64,000 bases of DNA from CALDSL01 sp039810245 (GTDB lineage Bacteria > Chloroflexota > Anaerolineae > Anaerolineales > Anaerolineaceae). A program made the position numbers and the translations under genes. The notes beneath the pieces were generated by a model, which saw only the letters and a program-made list of their open reading frames with translations, was not told where the DNA came from and did not search any database. The stretch is taken from the NCBI GenBank assembly GCA_039810245.1, contig JBDHWQ010000004.1, positions 123,936-187,935 of the forward strand, written 5' to 3'. Positions 1 through 9,408 of this stretch are shown piece after piece (position 1 is the stretch's first letter; each line of letters begins with the position of its first letter).

Positions 1-1556
1 AGCTCCAGCGGGCTGAATGTGCTGTTACTGGAGACGATGAGTTGGTACTGCGTTGCGCCCAGGTAGGGCTGCCAGTCAAAGTAAGGGCGCAGGGTATACA
101 GGTTCTCGTTATCGGCCGGGGATACCAGCTCGACTCCATCCGAGATTTTCTTAATCGCTTCGGCAATGTTGGGCAGCGGGCCGATATGTTCCGTGGCCGG
201 GTTTCCGCCCTGCGGGGTGCCAGTGGAGACGAGGAAATCGCGTGCCTGCGCGGCAGTCAGCAGGTAGCCGCGGGCTTTCGCCACGCCTTGCAGGCTGGAT
301 ATTGCGCCGGCGACCATGGCCGCGGCTGCGGAAGAGCCGCCAAATGTGCTGGTGTAGAAGCTGGATGGGTTGGCATCGCCATCCTGGTACAGGTCGCCAT
401 AACCGGTGGTGACCACGTTGTTGCCCCAGCCCTGGAGATCGATGCGCGAGCCGGTGTTGGCATTGCACACGGGGGCGTGGGTATCACTGGCGCCGGCGCC
501 AACCAGGATAGCGCCCGAGTCACGCTTGGAGCGGTTGAAGCGGTCGGTGTAAATGTTATTGTCCAGGTTCACCGCGCCGGTGCCTGCGGCTTCGACCACA
601 ATGATACCGGCGCTTGTGGCGGCGGTGATGGCATCGAAGGTATCCTGCCAGTATTCGACCGGGATATACTCGAAGGCCGAGCAGTCGCAGCTATCCGGGC
701 AGGTCATGGCGGTGCGCGGACCGAGGGCCATCACCGGCAGCAGGATGATGTCACCGGGGCGCAGCACGGCCGTGGCGGCCACAATGGCCTGCGAGATGCT
801 GGTATAGCCCAGCGCGGAAAGCATGCGGATGTAGGTGTCGGGGGCAATGCCGGTGATACCGTAGCTGTTATCGCGGCCGGCGATGATGCCCAGTACAGCG
901 GTGCCGTGGTTGATCCACTCCAGGTCTGATGCGTTGGCAGAGCCTTCCAGCAGGCTGTCGGGGCCGATGGGCAGGTCTTCATGGCCAATCTGCCAGCCGC
1001 CTTCGATGTCCAGCAGGGTAACGTTAGCGCCCTTGCTGCCGGTGGGACCGCCGGAGAGGGCCACGTTCATCTGCGCCAGGTAGCCCTGCTGGGCCACGTA
1101 GCTATCGGGCGTGGCGAGCAGGTTCGACGCCGGGGCAAGCAGCGGGGGCATGTAGGCCGTCTCCACCTGCGGGTTTTGCAGCAGGGCGTCTAACACAGCC
1201 TGGGCCTGTTCAAAGGTCACGTCTGGGCCGAGGTCGGCCTGGAAATAGCGGGCCAGCGGCGAGGCAGCCTGCGCGGCAACGCCCTCGCCGCCAGGCAGGG
1301 TGGTGAACATGGGCTGCAGGTTAAGGTCGGGCAGCTCCGCGGCGGGCTGTACTGCCTGCGCGCCGGCTCCGGCCACCATTTTGACGATCAACTGGTGATA
1401 ATTCACCCGTTCCGGGCTGGCGGCGGGGGGTTCCGCCTGCGCGCGCACGGGTGAAGGTGTTGCGGCCGCACTGAGCAGCAGGCTGGCGACGATGAGCAGC
1501 CCGAACAGGTTGCTCCACCAGCGTTTCCCTGGCATTGTGCGAAAAACGTGTTGCAT
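1..1556 (-). CDS. Secreted subtilase-family (S8) serine peptidase, 3' end cut by the window
   Basis: This is a probable extracellular subtilisin-like protease. The start is an ATG with a GGAGG Shine-Dalgarno 6 bases upstream, followed by a basic stretch and a hydrophobic segment ending near residue 38, which reads as a signal peptide. The core contains the expected order of catalytic blocks: an Asp in NVTLLDIEGG, a His in NHGTAVLGIIAG and a Ser in TFGGSSAAAAMVAGA. The Ser block departs from the usual GTS-x-A-x-P in lacking the Pro. The frame is open to the left edge, so about 518 residues are visible and the C-terminus is missing. After the peptidase core a fibronectin-like or Ig-like segment seems to begin (DGVELVSPADNENLYTL). 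It is monocistronic as far as can be seen. Confidence in the family is high; the substrate is unknown. Confidence 0.88.
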   Translation of the reverse strand, partial: MQHVFRTMPGKRWWSNLFGLLIVASLLLSAAATPSPVRAQAEPPAASPERVNYHQLIVKMVAGAGAQAVQPAAELPDLNLQPMFTTLPGGEGVAAQAASPLARYFQADLGPDVTFEQAQAVLDALLQNPQVETAYMPPLLAPASNLLATPDSYVAQQGYLAQMNVALSGGPTGSKGANVTLLDIEGGWQIGHEDLPIGPDSLLEGSANASDLEWINHGTAVLGIIAGRDNSYGITGIAPDTYIRMLSALGYTSISQAIVAATAVLRPGDIILLPVMALGPRTAMTCPDSCDCSAFEYIPVEYWQDTFDAITAATSAGIIVVEAAGTGAVNLDNNIYTDRFNRSKRDSGAILVGAGASDTHAPVCNANTGSRIDLQGWGNNVVTTGYGDLYQDGDANPSSFYTSTFGGSSAAAAMVAGAISSLQGVAKARGYLLTAAQARDFLVSTGTPQGGNPATEHIGPLPNIAEAIKKISDGVELVSPADNENLYTLRPYFDWQPYLGATQYQLIVSSNSTFSPLE

Positions 1557-1888
1557 GTTGTGCCTCCGTTTGGTTTAGACTGCCTGTATTGGTTAAAACC
1601 ACCCTGTACCGTTAAAGACCACCGTTAAACCAGTAAAAACACAGCCATCAGCACCACCAGGGCGCCGCGGTTGCCTGTATGGGCGCGTGGGCGGCCGGTG
1701 GCAGCACAGCGCGCGAAATGCCAGAGGGAATGGAGCATGCGATTGGCGGGCAAGCAAAAATATCAGAGCGTTGTGTGCTTAATATTGAGACGCGCAGCAA
1801 GGTGTTTTGGTTCCCGCCCCATTATAACGCAATCGGGCAGGGCGGTTGAGGTGATCGTATTCGGAGAAGACGCACCGGGTGGCAGCGC
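1557..1888. other. Intergenic region between the subtilase and the Fe-S protein gene
   Basis: About 330 bases with no gene. It must contain the promoter and leader of the subtilase and the 3' end of the transcript from the Fe-S protein gene. A short direct repeat of CCGTTAAA occurs near 1609 and 1623. I see no convincing hairpin terminator or conserved RNA. Confidence 0.5.
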
Positions 1889-3166
1889 CTATGGGCTGTA
1901 GCGGTCGATCAGCGCGCCGAGGTAGCGCGATTTGATTTGCTGGTTGGCGAGCACCTGTTTGATCGGCGGGGCCTTGAGGATGGCGCCCAGGATGGCGGCC
2001 ATGGCACGGTGGCTGGACAGGGCCTGGTTATCGAAAATCAGCTCCTGCAGCATGCCTTTTTCAATGGCGAGCATGACGATGCGATGCACAGATGTGACCG
2101 GTGTGATGACGCGCTCGCCGCGCGCTGCCAGGCGCAGCCCATCACGGTTGCAGGCGCGGACGCATACGCCGCAGCCCAGGCAAACATCAGCGTTCAGGCG
2201 GGCTTTTTTGCGGTTGGGCTGGGCCGGGTGGTTGGCAGACACCAGGCTCATCGCTTCCACCGGGCAGGCAGTTACACAGCGGCCACAGCCATTGCAGCGG
2301 CTTTCTTCTACTTCGGGCAGGTAGTTGGTGGTGGCAATGGGGTTGAGGATGCCCAGCCTGCGGGCGGCAACCAGCGCTTCACAGCAGCAGCCGCAGCAGT
2401 TGCAGATAAAGCTGACGGTGCGCTGTGCGTTCTCGCCGAACTGCACCAGATTGTTATCGTAAGCCTGCTGGAGCAGGTCGAGTCCCTCGGCAGCATCCAC
2501 CCGGCGGGCGAAGCCATGGCGGATGAGCGAGTCGGCGGTGCTGCCAAAGGTCATGCAGATATCCATTGGCGCGGCGCAGGCACGATCGAGGTGCTGCATC
2601 TTGTGGCGGCAGTAGCACACTCCCACGCCCATGTGTTCGGTGGTGCGGATGGCATGGCTGGCGCGCTCATAATCATAGACGGTGAGCGTATTCTCGGGCG
2701 GGAGCTGCGGTTCCTGCACAAAAGCGCGCCCGGGTTTGGTTGGGTTTTCGAACAGCCCGCGCACAAAGTCTTCTTCCACGTTGAGATACTGGTAGTACAG
2801 CTCGGCCAGCACTTTCTGGTCCACGTCAGCGCGCACGCGCATCATTGAAAACTCAAAAAAGCCGGCCATGGGCGGCGGCAGGGTGTAGATCGTCTCGCCG
2901 TTGATCTCGGCATCCAGCAGGATGGCGCGGCCGGTGAGCTGGTCGAGCATCTTGCGGGCTTCGAGCGGCGACTGCTTCCAGGCGCGCGCTGCCTGTTCCA
3001 CCGTGAAGGGCTTGATCGGCAGCAGCGCCACCAGCGCGGCTTCGCGCTCGGAGAACAGCAAGCTGAAGATCTGGTACAGGGTTTTGGAAGGCGGTGCGCC
3101 CTGGGGAAAGCGGTTGAGGCGGTCTGCTAAGGATTCATAACCGGATTTGAGAGTGGTGTGAGCCAT
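1889..3166 (-). CDS. Multi-cluster 4Fe-4S ferredoxin-type protein with N-terminal winged-helix-like region
   Basis: A 425-residue cytoplasmic iron-sulfur protein of unknown reaction. Residues about 1-120 are rich in helix and look like a winged-helix region (PFTVEQAARAWKQSPLEARKMLDQL). A CxC pair with a later Cys (CYCRHKMQHLDRAC) lies near 181-195, an unusual cysteine-dense stretch CNCCGCCCEA near 254-263, and two classical ferredoxin motifs follow: CNGCGRCVTACP near 290 and CLGCGVCVRACN near 330. The last two predict two 4Fe-4S clusters; the earlier cysteines may bind another. The start is the ATG at 3166; no strong Shine-Dalgarno is visible. It is a single gene bounded by a terminator of the upstream acyltransferase gene. 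An electron-transfer or redox-sensing role is inference. Confidence 0.8.
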   Translation of the reverse strand: MAHTTLKSGYESLADRLNRFPQGAPPSKTLYQIFSLLFSEREAALVALLPIKPFTVEQAARAWKQSPLEARKMLDQLTGRAILLDAEINGETIYTLPPPMAGFFEFSMMRVRADVDQKVLAELYYQYLNVEEDFVRGLFENPTKPGRAFVQEPQLPPENTLTVYDYERASHAIRTTEHMGVGVCYCRHKMQHLDRACAAPMDICMTFGSTADSLIRHGFARRVDAAEGLDLLQQAYDNNLVQFGENAQRTVSFICNCCGCCCEALVAARRLGILNPIATTNYLPEVEESRCNGCGRCVTACPVEAMSLVSANHPAQPNRKKARLNADVCLGCGVCVRACNRDGLRLAARGERVITPVTSVHRIVMLAIEKGMLQELIFDNQALSSHRAMAAILGAILKAPPIKQVLANQQIKSRYLGALIDRYSP

Positions 3167-3250
3167 GGATTAATTGTATAAGCATTTGCGCAGAAAAGCT
3201 TTGTCACAAATGTCACGAATTCTTCCCGATAGGCGCGCATCGGAAATGAA

Positions 3251-3294
3251 AAACGGGTGGTTTTGCCCCTGGCCAGGGGCAAAACCACCCGTTT
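3251..3294 (-). terminator. Rho-independent terminator of the acyltransferase gene
   Basis: A perfect 44-base inverted repeat whose arms begin AAACGGGTGGTTTTGCC and meet at CTGG/CCAG. On the minus strand it starts 16 bases after the stop codon of the acyltransferase gene and runs into a short T-run, so it ends that transcript before the Fe-S protein gene begins. Confidence 0.85.
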
Positions 3295-3310
3295 CAAAAG
3301 AGCCATGCGG

Positions 3311-4210
3311 TCAGGGAACCTTTGAAATGAACTGCGGCCAGACCGGGTAGAACATCAACCACTGCTGGGGCACGCTGCGAATAAAGGCTTCGGCGCGGCT
3401 GAGCACCGCTTCGGCATTGCGCTCCATCTCCATCTTCAGGTCATCAAAACGCTGCATGTGGATGGGTCGTGATGCATCCACCAGGTAGCGGCCGCCGGCA
3501 ATGCGCCGCACCGCGCCCACGACAATAGGCACATTATTCTTGATCGCCAGGCGGATATACGCCACCGGCATGGGCGCGGGGATGCCGAAGAAGCGCGGAT
3601 GGTAGTTCGACTCTTCCAACGGGCGGTCCATTCCGGTAATAACAATGCCACCCCTGGCAAGGCGCTGCGAGGCGGAGCGCATCGATTCGAGCGACATGGG
3701 GGTCACTTCCATACCCGGCACCTGACGCAGCTTATTCTGCAGCTTATATCCGCCGGGCGGCTGCGGGTATGAAAGCACCTGAAATTCGAGACCGCGCAGG
3801 GCCATCGCGCGCCCGGCCAGGTCAAAGTTGCCGGTGTGCGGAACCACGAACAGGAAGCCGCCTTCGTGGCGCTCGACATCCATGAAATGCTGCATGCGCG
3901 GGGAGAAGAGCACTTTTTCCTGGATCACCCGCGGGCGGTTTACGTTGTGGTAAAAGTCATACAGCACATAGCCGGTGAAGCGGAATACCGATTCGGTCAC
4001 ACGGTCCAGATCACGGCTGCCCAGCTTCTGGCAGCTCACGATCCACTGGTTGGCACGCACGGCGCGCTGCTGCGCCGAGCCGCTGAGCCGGCCAATGGTG
4101 CGAGCGATGTTTTCCGCTAGGGAGTACCCGGTGCTTTGCGGCACGGCACGGCTGATGGCCATTGCAAGGCCCGAGGCAAGCCGGCTGTACAGGAAGGATT
4201 GGATCAGCAT
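3311..4210 (-). CDS. Lauroyl/lipid acyltransferase family protein (LpxL/HtrB/PIM acyltransferase type)
   Basis: A 299-residue membrane-associated acyltransferase that probably moves a fatty acyl group onto a glycolipid. The family hallmark HxxxxD is present as HTGNFD at residues 125-130. Further blocks typical of the family are GGIVITGMDRP near 187-197 and the basic substrate-binding segment around 225-245. The N-terminus has a hydrophobic segment for membrane attachment. In Proteobacteria the family acylates lipid A and in Actinobacteria phosphatidylinositol mannosides. No lipid A genes occur in this window, so a phosphatidylinositol-glycoside or other glycolipid substrate is more likely if the host is a Chloroflexota member (inference). 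It stands alone, with a strong terminator behind it. Confidence 0.85.
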   Translation of the reverse strand: MLIQSFLYSRLASGLAMAISRAVPQSTGYSLAENIARTIGRLSGSAQQRAVRANQWIVSCQKLGSRDLDRVTESVFRFTGYVLYDFYHNVNRPRVIQEKVLFSPRMQHFMDVERHEGGFLFVVPHTGNFDLAGRAMALRGLEFQVLSYPQPPGGYKLQNKLRQVPGMEVTPMSLESMRSASQRLARGGIVITGMDRPLEESNYHPRFFGIPAPMPVAYIRLAIKNNVPIVVGAVRRIAGGRYLVDASRPIHMQRFDDLKMEMERNAEAVLSRAEAFIRSVPQQWLMFYPVWPQFISKVP

Positions 4211-4523
4211 ATTCTCTCTTCTTCGTCACACTGCGATCCGGCACGACGATGCGAAGCTACGCTGCAAACCCTATCTACGCGCCGCGGCCGGGAAAAACGA
4301 TGTTGTCTATACGGTTAATAACACCATACCTATGGCAGGAGTCGCGGAAGGGCGGCGTCCATTCCCATCTGCCTGCCCGGTAACTTGAGGAAAAACGACT
4401 TAACACTAGTATAGGCCAGGAGCAGGTGGAAATCAACCGACCACCGGCAAAAAGGCGTGGGGGATTTCCCTCAGCTGGTATGCGTTTTTCCCTCAGGGCG
4501 TGGCAGCGGATACGCGCTGGAGT
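4211..4523. other. Intergenic region upstream of the acyltransferase gene
   Basis: About 310 bases without a gene. A minus-strand TATACT at 4408-4413 could be the -10 box of the acyltransferase, giving a leader near 190 bases. The part next to 4523 is the 3' end of the tandem-repeat protein transcript. A direct repeat of TTCCCTCAG occurs near 4466 and 4489. No strong terminator was recognised. Confidence 0.45.
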
Positions 4524-7500
4524 TTATTTGCCGGCGCCCAGCGGGATGTAGCGGCGGACGGCGGCGTTCTCATACGGCAGGCGCACCAGCCAGATGTACT
4601 GGCGCGCAGATGCCAGGCCGCCGCCCGGTTCGATGGCATTGGCCAGGATCTGGTTCCAACCGTCTAATCCCCACCCGGCGTTGAGGATGGTGGAAGAGAA
4701 GGTGTACGAGGTATCAGATCCAAGCACGGTGGCCAGCTCAACGTACTGCTGCGTTGGGGCATTCCAGCGGTAATAGCGCACCCCACAGCCGGTGCAGTTG
4801 TTGAGTTTTACTTTGAGCGTGATATTTTCCGTGCCCATGCGCCAGCGGCGGGTGTTGGTGACCGGGGCAAGCCAGTTCAGGCTCATTTCATCTTCTGCGC
4901 CGATGACATCGATGACGACGGATATCTTTTCACTGCATACCCGTGTCATCGGTGGCGGTGGAACACTCTGGCAGGCGCGGAAGGTAAATGTGTCGGTCAG
5001 GTATGTATGCGGGGCAGAGTAGGTGAATGAGCCGTCCGGTTGGACGGTAAGGGTGCCATTGGCCGGCGGATCAACGAGCACAGCGGTGAAGCCATCATCT
5101 TCCACATCTTCAATATCTTTGAGCAGCCCGTTGACATAGTCGGAGGTGATCTCCGGGTCCTGGCCATCATTGCGTACGGCAACCACCTGGAGCACGCCAT
5201 CGACAGATACGCTGAAGTACTTGCCTGGAAGGCTGGGGTTCAAGCTCGGGGCATCATCTACCGGGGTGATGGTGATGTTGATGATGATCGTATTCGACTG
5301 CGCCACGCCATCCGACGCGCGGTAGGAGAAGGTGTCGGGGCCATTGTAGTTGCTCTGCGGCGTATAAGTGAATAGGCCGTTGGGCTGCAGGTTGACTGTG
5401 CCGTGCAGCGGCGCGCTGACGATGGACGCTGTCAGCGGGTCGTTATCGATGTCTGTGTCATTGGTGAGCAGGCCATTGCTGGTTACGCTGAACGCGATGT
5501 CCTCGGCGGTGGTATAGGGTCCATCGACCACGGCAACCGGCACGTCATTGACCGGCGTAACCGTGATGGACACGGTGGCGGGCGAGGCCGCGTTCACCTG
5601 GCCATCATTGGCGAAGTATGTGAAGCTGTCGGGCCCGTTGTAGTTGGCCAGAGGCGTATACGTGAACGAGCCGGTGGTGCCGAGGGTCAACGTGCCGTGG
5701 GCGGGGAGTGTGTTGATTACCGCGCGCAGGCTGTTATTTTCTACATCGGTATCATTCGCCAGCACGCCGGGTGTGGCAACGGTCAGCGTGCCGTCTTCAG
5801 CAATGGTGTAGGCGGTATCGTTGACGCCAACCGGCGCATCATTGACCGCATTGATGGTAATGCTGACTGTGGCCGGGGTGGAGAGGGCGTTTTCCGAGTC
5901 GCGTACCCGGAAAGTGAAGGAGTCGTCACCGTTGTAATTGGCGGCCGGGGTGTAAGTGAGGTTCGGCGCCGTGCCGGTGAGCGTGCCATGCAGCGGGGCA
6001 TCGACCACGAGGAAAGCCAGCGAGGCTGGTGTTTCAATGTCGGTGCCCGCCAGCAGGATAGCAACCGCTGTATCTTCATCGGTGGTGGCGGTGCGGGCGG
6101 TGGCGACGGGCGTGTCGTTTACCGGGCGGATCGTCAGGCTGACAAGCGTTTCCGCGGAATACGCGCTGCCATCAAAGGCGCGGTAGCGGAAGCTATCGGC
6201 GCCGTTGTAATTGGAGACGGGGGTGTAGGTGAATGCGCCGTTGGCGTTGAGCGCCAGCGTACCATGCAACGGCTGGGTGTGGAGCACCGCGGTCAGGCCG
6301 GTTGAGTCGATATCATTATCGTTACTCAGGACGCCATTGGTGATCGTGACGACGAGCGGCGTGTCTTCATCGAATGCAGGGTACGAATCATCGACACCTA
6401 CCGGAGCATCGTTGAGCGGAGAAACATCGATCGTCACCGTGGCGTCTGCAAAGGCGCCGGATGGGTCGGTTGCGCGATAGGTGAAGCTATCTGGCCCGTT
6501 GTAATTGGCGGTGGGCGTGTAGGTGAAAGCGCCGTTGCTGCTGAGCTGGAGCGTGCCATGCTGCACGCCGGTGACCACCGTAGTGCTTAGCGGGTTACCG
6601 TCGGGGTCTGTGTCATTCGCCAGCACGCCGGGGGGCGTCACGGTGAGGGTAGTATCTTCATCGGTACGGTACGGGCCATCATTGGACGGAGTGGGAACAT
6701 CATTGACCGGGTCGACGCGGATGGTGACGGTGGCTGTCTGGGTAGACTGCGATTGGCCATCGCTGGCAAAGTAGGTGAAGCTGTCTGTGCCAGTGTAATT
6801 GGCTGCGGGAGTATAGAGGAAGGAACCATCCTGGCGCAGGGTGAGCGTGCCGTGACCTGGGCCGGCGCCGGGCACAACCGAAAGCGTATTGTTTTCCACA
6901 TCGCTATCATTAGAAAGCACGCCGGGAGCATTTACGCTGAGCGGGGTATCTTCATCGGTGAAGAAGGTGGTGTCATCGCGCGCTACGGGCGGGTCGTTGA
7001 CGGGATTGATGTTGATGGTCACCGTGGCAGCATTCGAGCGCGCCTGGCCGTCATTGGCGTAATAGGTAAATGTATCGGCGCCGTTATAGTTTTCATTGGG
7101 CGTATAAGTGAAAGCGCCGTTGCTGCTCAATGCCAGCACCCCATGCGCGGGTGAGGTGCCCGGATCGGCGATGAGCGTGTCGCCGTCGATGTCGCCGTCA
7201 TTGGTCAGGATGCCGGGCGCGGCGACAGACAGCGGGGTGTCTTCGTCGATTGTATAGCTGTTGGCGGCCGCTTGCGGAGCGTCATTGCGGGCATCCACGC
7301 TGATGGTAACCGTAGCGGGGTTGAGGGAATCGCTCGTTCCATCGTTTACGTAGTATTGGAAGGTGTCTGTCCCGGAAAAGTCTGGGACGGGTGTATATAT
7401 GAAGGAACCGTTGGCATTAAGGGTCAGCGAGCCGTGGTCGGTTCCATCGATCACCATGGCGTAGAGCGTATCCGGGTCGGCGTCAGTATCGTTGCCCAGA

Positions 7501-8288
7501 ACGCCCGGCGCGGCGATGATGAGCTGGCCGTCTTCCGCGATGGAATAGTTGTTATCCACGGCAACGGGAAGATCGTTCACCGGGGCGATCGTGAGCGTAA
7601 CCACCGCCTCATTCGATACTGCGCTGCCATCACTTGCCTGGTAGGTGAATGAGTCGGTGCCGTAGAAATTGGCATCCGGCGTGAAGGAAAAAGATCCATC
7701 CGGTTGGAGATCGAGCGTGCCGTAGGATGGCCCGGCTACTAACTGCGCGGTGAGCGGGTCATTATCGACATCTTGATCATTGGCCAGGACGCCCGTCTGC
7801 GCAGGAACATCGAGCGTGGTGTCTTCATTCAGATTGTAGCCTTCATCATCGGCGGTGGGTGCGTCGTTCTGCGCGATGATGGTGATGATGACCGTGGCGG
7901 CCGCCGAAAGCCCGGTGCCATCATCCGCAAAATACGTGAACGATACCTGGCCGGTAACGTTTTCGGCCGGAATGTAAATGAAGGAACCATCATCCGACAG
8001 GCTCAGATTGCCGGATGTTACATCGCTGCCCAAAACGGCAGTCAGCCCGTCAGATTCTTCATCGCTGTCGTTTCCCAGTACACCGGGTGTGTCTACACTG
8101 AGTGGAGTGTCTTCAGGCGTGGTGTAAGCGAGATCGTCCTGGGCGACAGGCGCGTTTCCAGAAGCCAACGGGCGGAAAAGGTGGCCGTCAGCCTGGATGG
8201 GTGAGGCTGAAGCCTGCGGTTGAGCAGAAAACGAGGCTGTAGAAAATGCGTAAATCAATACCAGGAAAACACGCAGGACGGTATTCAT
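4524..8288 (-). CDS. Large secreted surface protein of tandem Ig/cadherin-like repeats
   Basis: A 1254-residue exported protein, probably an adhesin or surface-layer component. A signal peptide occupies about residues 1-28. Then come about eleven repeats of roughly 97 residues, each opening with a P-V-A-x-D-D-x-Y-x-x-x-E-D-T-P-L type motif, containing a V-L-x-N-D-x-D calcium-type motif, a G-T-L-x-L-x-x-x-G-S-F-x-Y-T-P block and ending in T-V-T-I-x-V-x-P-V-N-D. This is the VCBS/cadherin-like tandem repeat found in bacterial adhesins. The eleventh repeat is diverged. The last 120 residues form a different Cys-containing domain (NNCTGCGVRYYRW) ending in RRYIPLGAGK. Translation starts at the ATG preceded by GGGAGA. 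It lies 73 bases after a membrane-anchored Pro/Thr-rich protein, probably in one transcript. Confidence 0.88.
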   Translation of the reverse strand: MNTVLRVFLVLIYAFSTASFSAQPQASASPIQADGHLFRPLASGNAPVAQDDLAYTTPEDTPLSVDTPGVLGNDSDEESDGLTAVLGSDVTSGNLSLSDDGSFIYIPAENVTGQVSFTYFADDGTGLSAAATVIITIIAQNDAPTADDEGYNLNEDTTLDVPAQTGVLANDQDVDNDPLTAQLVAGPSYGTLDLQPDGSFSFTPDANFYGTDSFTYQASDGSAVSNEAVVTLTIAPVNDLPVAVDNNYSIAEDGQLIIAAPGVLGNDTDADPDTLYAMVIDGTDHGSLTLNANGSFIYTPVPDFSGTDTFQYYVNDGTSDSLNPATVTISVDARNDAPQAAANSYTIDEDTPLSVAAPGILTNDGDIDGDTLIADPGTSPAHGVLALSSNGAFTYTPNENYNGADTFTYYANDGQARSNAATVTININPVNDPPVARDDTTFFTDEDTPLSVNAPGVLSNDSDVENNTLSVVPGAGPGHGTLTLRQDGSFLYTPAANYTGTDSFTYFASDGQSQSTQTATVTIRVDPVNDVPTPSNDGPYRTDEDTTLTVTPPGVLANDTDPDGNPLSTTVVTGVQHGTLQLSSNGAFTYTPTANYNGPDSFTYRATDPSGAFADATVTIDVSPLNDAPVGVDDSYPAFDEDTPLVVTITNGVLSNDNDIDSTGLTAVLHTQPLHGTLALNANGAFTYTPVSNYNGADSFRYRAFDGSAYSAETLVSLTIRPVNDTPVATARTATTDEDTAVAILLAGTDIETPASLAFLVVDAPLHGTLTGTAPNLTYTPAANYNGDDSFTFRVRDSENALSTPATVSITINAVNDAPVGVNDTAYTIAEDGTLTVATPGVLANDTDVENNSLRAVINTLPAHGTLTLGTTGSFTYTPLANYNGPDSFTYFANDGQVNAASPATVSITVTPVNDVPVAVVDGPYTTAEDIAFSVTSNGLLTNDTDIDNDPLTASIVSAPLHGTVNLQPNGLFTYTPQSNYNGPDTFSYRASDGVAQSNTIIINITITPVDDAPSLNPSLPGKYFSVSVDGVLQVVAVRNDGQDPEITSDYVNGLLKDIEDVEDDGFTAVLVDPPANGTLTVQPDGSFTYSAPHTYLTDTFTFRACQSVPPPPMTRVCSEKISVVIDVIGAEDEMSLNWLAPVTNTRRWRMGTENITLKVKLNNCTGCGVRYYRWNAPTQQYVELATVLGSDTSYTFSSTILNAGWGLDGWNQILANAIEPGGGLASARQYIWLVRLPYENAAVRRYIPLGAGK
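5230..8150 (-). repeat. Tandem array of about eleven coding repeats of roughly 290 bases
   Basis: The DNA encoding the Ig/cadherin-like repeats of the surface protein. Units are similar at protein level (EDTPLSV, PGVLANDTD, GTLTL, SFTYTPxxNYNGxDSFTY) but have drifted at DNA level, so this is an old array rather than a recent expansion. Its boundaries are approximate. Confidence 0.75.
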
Positions 8289-8361
8289 GGGATTCTCCCA
8301 TTGGAGCGATATATTGGGTCAGCGCGGGCGGTGATGTTCATTCAGAAACAGACTATGGAGC

Positions 8362-9408
8362 TTACGGACGTGGTTTTTTGGTCTTGGTGCTGGTAGGCGC
8401 AGGCGGCGGATTAGTAGGCGGGTTGACGGTGGCCGTCGGCTGGGGGATGATGGTTATGCCAATGGTCGGGGCCGGTTGGGTAGCAGTCGGCTGCGGGGGC
8501 TGCGTGGCGGCTACCGTGGGAGGAACCGAGGTGTCGGTGGGAGCAGTTGTCGGCACGCTGGTAGGCGGCTGTGGCGTTGGTAGCTCTGTTGGTACGCTAG
8601 GCGTTGTCGGTATCGGTGTGGTCGGTATCGCAGTAGGAGGCACCGCGGTAGGCGGCGGCTGCGTGCGCGGCACGCTGGTGGGTTTCCTTGTCGGCTTGGG
8701 CTGCACCGGCTCGCGCGTGCGGGTCGGCTCGATGTACTGGCGTGGACGGCCGGCAGTGGGCGTGGTTGTGATGGTGGTAGGCGTTACCCCGGGCGGCAGA
8801 GTTGCCCGGGCTACCGTGGTCGAACGCGAGAGATCGTACTGGCACGCCGGTGGGCCATCCTGGCCTTCATTAAACGTACGCAGAGCCGCATACGTAATTT
8901 CACCCTGCTGGATTTCGCCATCGGTGGGGTTGCTGGAACGGGGGAAGTTTTCCAACCAGGCAATCGCTTCACTGAACGTGGTGCTGATGGATGTAACCTC
9001 CGCGCCGTTTTGCTGGTTGAGGACAGCGGTAAAGACCTGCCCAAACAGCCGGTCCCAAAGATCTCCGTTGGGACGGCCCATGACGGCTAGCATGTCATCG
9101 CGCGAATAGATCTGCTCACCCACGCGGTAGTTGGAAATACGCCACGCGCCCGGGAATTGCAGCCAGGTTTCTAGCGGGAAGGTGCAGTTGTACGCGGAAG
9201 TAGGGAGGACGGTCCCATCAATAATAATGGAGGCAATGCCCGGCTGTTCGGTGAGGGTCGGGGTGCTTGTTTTGGCGTTTGGATCCTGGGTTTGCAGCGT
9301 AAGACTGACTTCGTTGGCACTGGACGCAACAATATAGGTGATGCCGATTGCCAGGACAACCGAAACCACACTGACGACGAAGACTGCCGCGATGCTCTTG
9401 CCGTTCAT
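8362..9408 (-). CDS. Membrane-anchored exported protein with long Pro/Thr-rich C-terminal tail
   Basis: A 348-residue protein of unknown function. One hydrophobic segment at about residues 5-30 anchors or exports it. A globular part at about 45-190 contains two Cys and no family I recognise. From about residue 200 to the end the sequence is low complexity, made of P, T, S and V (TPTxxPT patterns), and ends in basic residues KTKKPRP. Such tails usually act as wall-spanning or O-glycosylated spacers. The gene lies directly upstream of the tandem-repeat surface protein on the same strand, which suggests joint export or assembly of a surface structure (inference). Confidence 0.75.
   Translation of the reverse strand: MNGKSIAAVFVVSVVSVVLAIGITYIVASSANEVSLTLQTQDPNAKTSTPTLTEQPGIASIIIDGTVLPTSAYNCTFPLETWLQFPGAWRISNYRVGEQIYSRDDMLAVMGRPNGDLWDRLFGQVFTAVLNQQNGAEVTSISTTFSEAIAWLENFPRSSNPTDGEIQQGEITYAALRTFNEGQDGPPACQYDLSRSTTVARATLPPGVTPTTITTTPTAGRPRQYIEPTRTREPVQPKPTRKPTSVPRTQPPPTAVPPTAIPTTPIPTTPSVPTELPTPQPPTSVPTTAPTDTSVPPTVAATQPPQPTATQPAPTIGITIIPQPTATVNPPTNPPPAPTSTKTKKPRP

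Noticed and set aside
5250..8150. Possible CRISPR or satellite-like array
   Set aside because: The periodicity of about 290 bases comes from coding repeats of Ig/cadherin type with diverged DNA; there are no short identical repeats with unique spacers.
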